Shown: one piece after another, positions 39,401 to 41,604 of the stretch
Layout: each line of letters starts with the position of its first letter
Numbering within the stretch: position 1 is the stretch's first letter
Source: Chloroflexota bacterium
GTDB lineage: Bacteria; Chloroflexota; Anaerolineae; Ardenticatenales; JAADHH01
DNA: 41,604 bases
Assembly: GCA_013151955.1 (NCBI GenBank)
Contig: JAADHH010000014.1
Span: forward strand, 1,109 to 42,712
Direction: 5' to 3'
Program-made: the position numbers and the translations under genes
The notes under the pieces: model-generated
Database searches by the model: none
What the model was told of the DNA's origin: nothing
The model's input: the letters and a program-made list of their open reading frames with translations, nothing else

Positions 39401-41604
39401 AGGCCGCTCCTGGTTTCTCCCTGCACTTCGACGAAGCGAAAGGGGCCAGTACGTTCCACGATGGTTCCGACAACAGCCACAACGGCTCCTGTTCCGGAGA
39501 CTGGTGTCCCAAGACCGGCGTCAAAGGGCAGATGGGCCTGGCGGCCGAGTTTGATGGACAAAACGATGTCGTACGGTTGCCAAATGCCTCCACGCTGGGC
39601 CTGAAGGACAGCAGCTTCACCGTCATGGCCTGGATACGAGCGAAGCAATTGGCGAAACCCAATTCCCCGGACAATAGTGAAGGCGACAGCGCCATCCTGG
39701 GCACCGACGAGCGTAGCAACAACCAGGGCCTACATCTGGTGATTCGCGACGGTAAGCCCCTCATGGGCCTCTACGGCAACGACACCGCCGGAACCATCGA
39801 GATCAAACCGAATTTCTGGTATCACCTTACCTGGCGTTATGACAAAGACAAGGGCGAGCAAGCCATCTTCGTCAACGGCTCGTTGGACACGGCCAAAACC
39901 GGACATAGCGCATTCCAGGGCAACGGCACGGTCTACGTGGGCCGCGCCCTGGGCGGCCGCTACTTCAATGGTCGCATTGATGAGCTGGCCATCTATCCGA
40001 GCGCACTCAGCGCCAAAGAAATCCGCGACATCTTCCTTTACCAGGGGAGCTGGGTCGAGGAGCGCGAGAGCCACGAGATCACGATCGATACGGACGTACC
40101 CACATCTGAACTGAGTTCCTACCTGGAGGGTGGCAGCAACTACCGCGCCAATAAGGACGCAATGTTCGGTATTCAGGCCCAGGACACCACCTCCAGCGTC
40201 AAGCTGGCCGAGTTGGGCGTCAGGAAAGACGGCCAGAGCAGCACCACCTGGATCGGTGCGCCCGCCTGCCAGGACACCTCCCCCATCGCAGGGGGGAATG
40301 AGGGGGGTGCCTGGTGCCCCACCTTCAAACCGGCCGACTTTGGCGGCGAGGGAACCTACACCTTCTGGACCCGCGCCACCGACGCCGTCGGCCATCGCGA
40401 ATCGCCCTCCAAAACCTACAGCCTCTATGTAGACGGCACGCCGCCCAACGTGACCACAACGACCCCCGACGGCGCTCTGCTGACGCCGCGCAGAGATTCC
40501 ACCCGGCCGAACACCTGGCTGCTCTCTTTCTCCGGCGCGGTCAGCGATCCGAACCTGAGCAGCGGCGCGGCCGGCAGTGGCCTGGTCGCCGACAGTGTGC
40601 GTGTGCGCCTGGTGGACGCAGACGGCCAGACCGCCGGTAAAACAGCGCGGCCGGCCACGGTCTCCGGCAGCCAGTGGTCCGTCGAGTACCCGCTTTATCA
40701 GGCCAATCCCACCGGCGTCTACACCCTCACGGTGGAAGCCGCCGACAACGTGGGCAACGAGGCCTCGACCGCTCTGGCTACCATCCAGGTGGATGCCAGT
40801 CCCGCCGGCGCCGAATTGGACACGGACGCTGTCTCCGCCAACGTCATTTCCGACACCGTCACCCTGCAAGGCGTGGCCCAGGATACGCCCAGCCTGCCGG
40901 GCGCGGTGCTACGCCTGCACCTGGACGAAGCGGCCGGCTCGCACACTTTCATCGATACGTCCGGTCGCGGCAATCACGCCACCTGCAGCGGGTCCGCCTG
41001 CCCGACGGCCGGGGAAATCGGCCAGTTCGGTCGCGCCCTGCAATTCAACGGCGCCAACAGCGCCGCCGTGCTGAACAGCCTGGACTTTGCGAAGGCCGAT
41101 TACACTGTCGCCGCCTGGTTCAAGAGCGGGGCGGCCGCCGTGCAGGACATCCTGTTGGCCGCGACCTCCGGGGGCCAGCCGGGCATTCGCCTGCAACTGG
41201 CCAGCGACGGCAAGCCGCACTACCTGCACCGCTTCCCGGCCGATAGCACGACCGGCAGCGAGCTCGCCGGCGGCCAATCGCTGAACGACAACGCCTGGCA
41301 CCATCTGGCCGCGGTGAAGCGGGGAAGCAGCCTCTCCCTCTACGTAGACGGCGCTGTGGTGGCTTCGGGCAACGATAGCTCGGCGGCTGCCGGCGCCCTG
41401 AACGTCACCCTGGGCCAGCACTTCAACGGCCTGCTGGATGACGTGCAGGTCTACAAACAGGCCCTGACGGTCAGCGACATTCGCTCCCTGGCCCAGACGC
41501 AGGTCTCCGGTGTGGCCGGGGTGGACATCGCCTTTACGCCGCGCTCGGGCAGCGCGCCTTTTTACGATGGCAGCAACGGCGATTCCCAACTGCACCTGCC
41601 CTTC
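30439..41604 (+). CDS. Giant LamG / thrombospondin type 3 repeat surface protein (partial, 3' end outside)
   Basis: The frame is open from ATG 30439 to the window end, at least 3,722 codons. Visible order: N-terminal TM or signal (residues 12-34); an extracytoplasmic domain (70-310) resembling LppX/LolA-like lipoprotein folds only loosely; a TM hairpin (330-372) and short coiled coil (378-405); calcium-binding TSP3 repeats (448-558); an unrecognised block (560-1800) with a long hydrophobic part (1361-1448); more TSP3 repeats (1801-1930); five LamG units (1945-3199); two Ig-like/Big segments (3200-3489); and a sixth LamG (3490-3687). LamG units usually bind glycans or proteins outside the cell. 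The role here is unknown; adhesion, surface layer or toxin-like delivery are all possible. Its codons end in G or C more often than those of the ribosomal genes. Confidence 0.92.
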   Translation, partial: MKRANLVERLSFTVIAGFAIVLAMGVGFAIFGRAPARTALSHLSLSAPAKQLASALPLPSPAEREVQAAWRRAQQAGAYHFATDILQTTYLAPRVTNVGRSSRQDTLHIEGETNLPDRTMQMALWQNGGSVLNPGDGVEIRIKGDQAYGRQSGGAWQKMDNISTSFAPGNDLLAYLAGAKNVKRVASSVEREDTSRSTLHAARYTFDVDGPAFGRYLRDQLERYLQENGELPAGLTLDVSNQYRSIIGHGEVWIDSDGLPQHLTVHLEYPQQPNGERITADIKTDFAQFDRGFLAQSTPSSSAPLSGALARLDLSRALGSWGHTGTQAGLLALFALLTLMMIAYRESKKVYTAVALAVTISTVVTPLLQVQRVAAFSERQTTKRTEQVQAQREQSAVRQLREQLHSSDWDPHHDPLSVSNQPSLTIDNSPPSGSPFGSASATAPNPTSDADHDGLTYAQEIRLGTDPNKADSDGDKLRDDLEVKGFELGGKRWYSDPNSADTNNDGMLDTMECWGTIPAGVSNTACDLDTDKDGTPNLFDRDNDNDGVPDRVDSAPDEVVPGFGNSNPLKLVVDNLQAKSGNKGYPVFVDFQIRPNNPDHLSYAMNVFDWPSGDRQGEVKRVKNNTLASQMNPQPPSDNANWNGDMRLTPMLEIKIPASSGQIPPLPLTNPQATRQIEGWDGGTRWISATLTLKQQGNDTTVNFQFEGATSGVKAEYFTSACPVESSKRIWTDYDIVNGNTRTHSGQTLTKLVDGKHSVVLSHGDNAVCANLGDIPNGPYSDKMIDTAKLQTHGIAVRDADDKGNMVAYVPLNLVQDETHGSKVAFAARMVYWPNNVRTWGKAHEVRVVWLVQALTDSCKPTPKNWQTSLPEEQRRTAWCLPTENWVTSPATPVHTYPEDWTLTGLSVREDHGMEIAVAYEDPAHDNDKTDDSRLWKLADGLQKTFTSPRDQNSNKIRDIGIVTRHEGRSVADESIKSRFDNQSNGSVATSKLWGIPRNALRVKTYSYPHQDYLAKIPSEITPDILKTSFSHDDTPTLLFAREEYHRTAGLDTPGGVVAISGNQVKINMSADKVSPSTLASMNWGPFRYRNGAWEAYPLDKYWDKMAVKFKKIFKENPPKDEKGLPMYSTSAPDAEVIDGLVTASQAYYISMVQGSNKVVAFDYVALVTAKIRGAVADASLAQATVNSVGAGLELIANQVSGDFISVVRLNKYDPFLEDIARIKDTVSSAGGGRQSKLLKKKRLKMIAKMKKASAAKFKLQVRNKNLAMGAKAGLSAAALSMSIAASYDGKSSAGPVLKNIALSLAVVSEVVDTVETVQSVAKAWRGAKAAATMAGKVSSFSGTYRAASSAIAKDIRGASMKAGVVLTVIAIGVTVGVFIAQWAEGSFGAFGGLAFDAALAGMVATIIATVIMFAISLIPIVGQIIAAVIALIDAVVAAVCAIADAVTDGDLDFTFAMDSQYASDLNAGALSNGFRQQYIIKVNAYNDGRDADAQLPSQLSTNISIEKKSDSKWLLTDDDAGTTFTVKKASTKLNLYIPATSFSGSDFGKWFCKGISGLFTYAIQWSIYSQTSLVGNLHSDSRTQTMDFHPALVDAAKGFSVGNRVKYSLKVKNAITLADVPFDWKAALYFWQYSYANLDSATIKHVLKTSNSTSNVNKIKGLERNQMEDQWQRKSKYLDGETALVMTEPLSKTIALDETGINRPVNLYLAEAYAVPTQECWFIPLASPIPVCYIRTDDNDGKTTFSDLGKSMKWDVFPATLDGFYACESGNPSDTCHKDGGYSLGWGQTGDLTFPRMKDFDGDGLLNKKDGGNDPNDSKWDTDGDGLSDPFELQQGSDPTLADTDGDGLTDYQEVLYKTNPNRQDSDGDGLTDKQEIDGWEFVYALKADRSQLKTWVTSDPLSIDGDGDTLTDFQEKVYGFNPRVKSDLNLLDYSSKIIEPDAPVMLLRFEETDGATTFSDVSGYTNNGACQGSTCPAAGHLGRYGNAVVFDGSGDYLNAGGGLDLANQSFTVAFWAKRDATGGHNMFVFGQGSSGVNHALQLGFRDNNTFTCAFYGNDLNTPATYTDQDWHYWACTYEASTHERIIYRDGTQVAQDTAAANYQGSGDVLIGKAPWGDYFSGRVDELAVFSKALSASEVQTARDARYNYSDSIVKPGQTITYQGTVENKLFNRYVNGLLSTDFPGAVQDNVPPTSFILQPAETQTLSGDVTVKSSATSGKAILSQVAGGIVVDRREQSGYAELWLPFNEESGAGTFSDFSGNMPARNGICSGGSCPQAGQKGVIGNAVKFDGNDFLNAGNRINLAGKSFTVAFWAKRDAIGGRNMFVIGQGTESTNHALQLGFRSNNKFTCGFYGNDLDTEASYADQNWHHWACTYDAAGGSRTIYRDGLEADGDWHVVPNSRYQGTGDLYIGKAPWGSNFSGTVDDVRVYARALSADEIAGLAGIPVLKMGLDESGSQFFAAGVDQNASCSGSSCPSQTGGISGNARDFDGSEYITLSSGVPDLRNQSFTFSVWLNPQDSNEWRGVLGSDFGDELGYPSMALKGRDLRFGFGNEAQWLEHTTTNAVTLNTWNHVVITFDGSTYRVFVNGVKKDETGDTFSGQLVDYALNKLYLGRANGFTGTVYLDHLNITDEADGSGNAELCIAWRDRPGGEQRQIWSNHDVDTGHYDVKKSLDFQKEGYLRIWENDGGTYCGSNQDDGDDFVWDHTFSINDPAIPGTKKFFTSKSNDTEGYVWLGNETTPALKTPPSLPFKGKMDEFSIYKRALSAEEVQTLYQSYVMALRLPFDEAPGAGLSHQGFANVADITGQSKGTCSGSSCPTNGVSGRVNQAALFDGSDDYVDAGNIDLVNQSFTLSAWAKRNSTGSYDFIIGQGSGSANHGLQFGFRDNNQFTCAFWANDLNTSGTYSDQKWHYWTCTYDATTRKRTIYRDGTQVAQDTASAHYQGSGHLMVGSFPVRTDFNFDGRLDDVRVYRAALSAGGVRALYQAAPGFSLHFDEAKGASTFHDGSDNSHNGSCSGDWCPKTGVKGQMGLAAEFDGQNDVVRLPNASTLGLKDSSFTVMAWIRAKQLAKPNSPDNSEGDSAILGTDERSNNQGLHLVIRDGKPLMGLYGNDTAGTIEIKPNFWYHLTWRYDKDKGEQAIFVNGSLDTAKTGHSAFQGNGTVYVGRALGGRYFNGRIDELAIYPSALSAKEIRDIFLYQGSWVEERESHEITIDTDVPTSELSSYLEGGSNYRANKDAMFGIQAQDTTSSVKLAELGVRKDGQSSTTWIGAPACQDTSPIAGGNEGGAWCPTFKPADFGGEGTYTFWTRATDAVGHRESPSKTYSLYVDGTPPNVTTTTPDGALLTPRRDSTRPNTWLLSFSGAVSDPNLSSGAAGSGLVADSVRVRLVDADGQTAGKTARPATVSGSQWSVEYPLYQANPTGVYTLTVEAADNVGNEASTALATIQVDASPAGAELDTDAVSANVISDTVTLQGVAQDTPSLPGAVLRLHLDEAAGSHTFIDTSGRGNHATCSGSACPTAGEIGQFGRALQFNGANSAAVLNSLDFAKADYTVAAWFKSGAAAVQDILLAATSGGQPGIRLQLASDGKPHYLHRFPADSTTGSELAGGQSLNDNAWHHLAAVKRGSSLSLYVDGAVVASGNDSSAAAGALNVTLGQHFNGLLDDVQVYKQALTVSDIRSLAQTQVSGVAGVDIAFTPRSGSAPFYDGSNGDSQLHLPF
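30991..31053 (+). repeat. Microrepeat insertion kept in frame within the giant gene
   Basis: GTCGAGCGTCGAGCGAGAGG and then three or four ACGCTCCACGCTGCACG-like words span exactly 63 bases. They encode residues 185-205 (V-A-S-S-V-E-R ... H-A-A-R-Y-T). The sequence has the style of the intergenic microrepeats and interrupts an otherwise GC-codon-biased coding text without breaking the frame. Confidence 0.65.
31780..32112 (+). repeat. Calcium-binding TSP3 repeats, cluster 1
   Basis: Residues 448-558 of the giant protein contain DADHDGLTYAQEI, GTDPNKADSDGDKLRDDLE, DTNNDGMLDTME and DTDKDGTPNLFDRDNDNDG. These are the Dx[DN]xDG loops of thrombospondin type 3 repeats, which need calcium outside the cell. 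The cluster follows the coiled coil and may form a rigid stalk. Confidence 0.85.
34519..34782 (+). other. Internal hydrophobic segment of the giant protein
   Basis: Residues 1361-1448 include AGVVLTVIAIGVTVGVFIAQ and then a long run with ATIIATVIMFAISLIPIVGQ and IIAAVIALIDAVVAAVCAIA. That is enough for three or four membrane spans, separated by short glycine-containing turns. About 110 residues earlier is a strongly basic patch, KLLKKKRLKMIAKMKK (1237-1252). Such a segment is unexpected in the middle of an extracellular repeat protein. Confidence 0.75.
35839..36230 (+). repeat. Calcium-binding TSP3 repeats, cluster 2
   Basis: Residues 1801-1930 contain DFDGDGLLNKKDGGNDPND, DTDGDGLSDPFELQQGSDP, DTDGDGLTDYQEVLYKTNP and DSDGDGLTDKQEIDGWEF, close to the TSP3 consensus. 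The DNA reads GACGGCGACGGCCTG several times, so duplication is recent or maintained by slippage. It separates the unrecognised block from the LamG array. Confidence 0.88.
36271..41500 (+). repeat. Array of at least six LamG-like units
   Basis: Units start near 36271, 37159, 37780, 38776, 39406 and 40906. Each has a core such as SFTVAFWAKRD, a DG-N/D hairpin, IYRDG, GRVDELAVFSKALSASEV-like ends and a CxGxxCP motif early on (CQGSTCP, CSGGSCP, CSGSSCP twice, CSGDWCP, CSGSACP). Units 1, 2 and 4 are near-identical in places at DNA level. Units 1, 2 and 4 also have a second cysteine pair (FTCAFYGNDL and WACTY). Sequence after 41500 looks like the start of another unit. Confidence 0.88.
38348..38690 (+). 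other. Insert domain inside the third LamG unit
   Basis: About 115 residues (2637-2751) separate the LamG3 body from its usual terminal FKGKMDEFSIYKRALSAEEV. The insert reads ELCIAWRDRPGGEQRQIWSN, then YDVKKSLDFQKEGYLRIWEN, DDFVWDHTFSIND. Its beta-rich pattern suggests a C2-like fold, but I do not recognise a named family. Confidence 0.55.

Overview
The window reads as a bacterial chromosome segment, most likely from an uncultured member of the Chloroflexota (Anaerolineae/Caldilineae-like). That placement is an inference. It rests on the ribosomal gene order, frequent GTG/TTG starts, zinc-ribbon forms of S4, S14, L24 and L36, abundant small palindromes and wordlike intergenic microrepeats, and a giant LamG-domain surface protein.

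Region 1 (1-18,237, all +) is the tail of tuf followed by a nearly complete S10-spc-alpha supercluster: rpsJ, rplC, rplD, rplW, rplB, rpsS, rplV, rpsC, rplP, rpmC, rpsQ, rplN, rplX, rplE, rpsN, rpsH, rplF, rplR, rpsE, rpmD, rplO, secY, adk, map, rpmJ, rpsM, rpsK, rpsD, rpoA, rplQ, truA, rplM, rpsI. infA is missing from its common place between map and rpmJ. rplV carries an apparent one-base deletion that cuts off its conserved C-terminal tail. Several spacers hold tandem heptamers, strings of tiny hairpins or perfect palindromes, which is unusual inside such a tightly organised operon.

Region 2 (18,238-24,900) is housekeeping: a minus-strand UbiA-family prenyltransferase resembling decaprenyl-phosphate phosphoribosyltransferase, driven by a near-consensus promoter that should make a leaderless mRNA, then tlyA, a homocysteine S-methyltransferase-like gene, a family 2 glycosyltransferase, purA and ruvA. 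The spacers contain repeats, including a roughly 113-bp MITE-like element with terminal inverted repeats. Its second copy at 29,538-29,658 is flanked by a 9-bp direct repeat.

Region 3 (24,900-41,604) looks like a signalling and cell-surface locus. A 1120-residue NarL-type sensor kinase (multi-TM N-terminus, nidogen-like outer domain, HAMP, two GAF domains, HisKA_3, HATPase) is followed by a LuxR/NarL response regulator. A small ribbon-helix-helix protein (minus strand) and a stand-alone degenerate receiver come next. A giant open frame then starts at 30,439 and runs off the window after at least 3,722 codons. It encodes an N-terminal membrane segment, a TM hairpin with a coiled coil, two clusters of thrombospondin-type-3 calcium repeats, an unrecognised block of about 1,240 residues containing a long hydrophobic patch, and at least six LamG-like units that share a CxGxxCP motif. 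Kinase, regulator, pseudo-receiver and giant exoprotein may work together in sensing or building the cell surface; that link rests on position only.

No tRNA, rRNA, CRISPR array or complete insertion sequence was seen.
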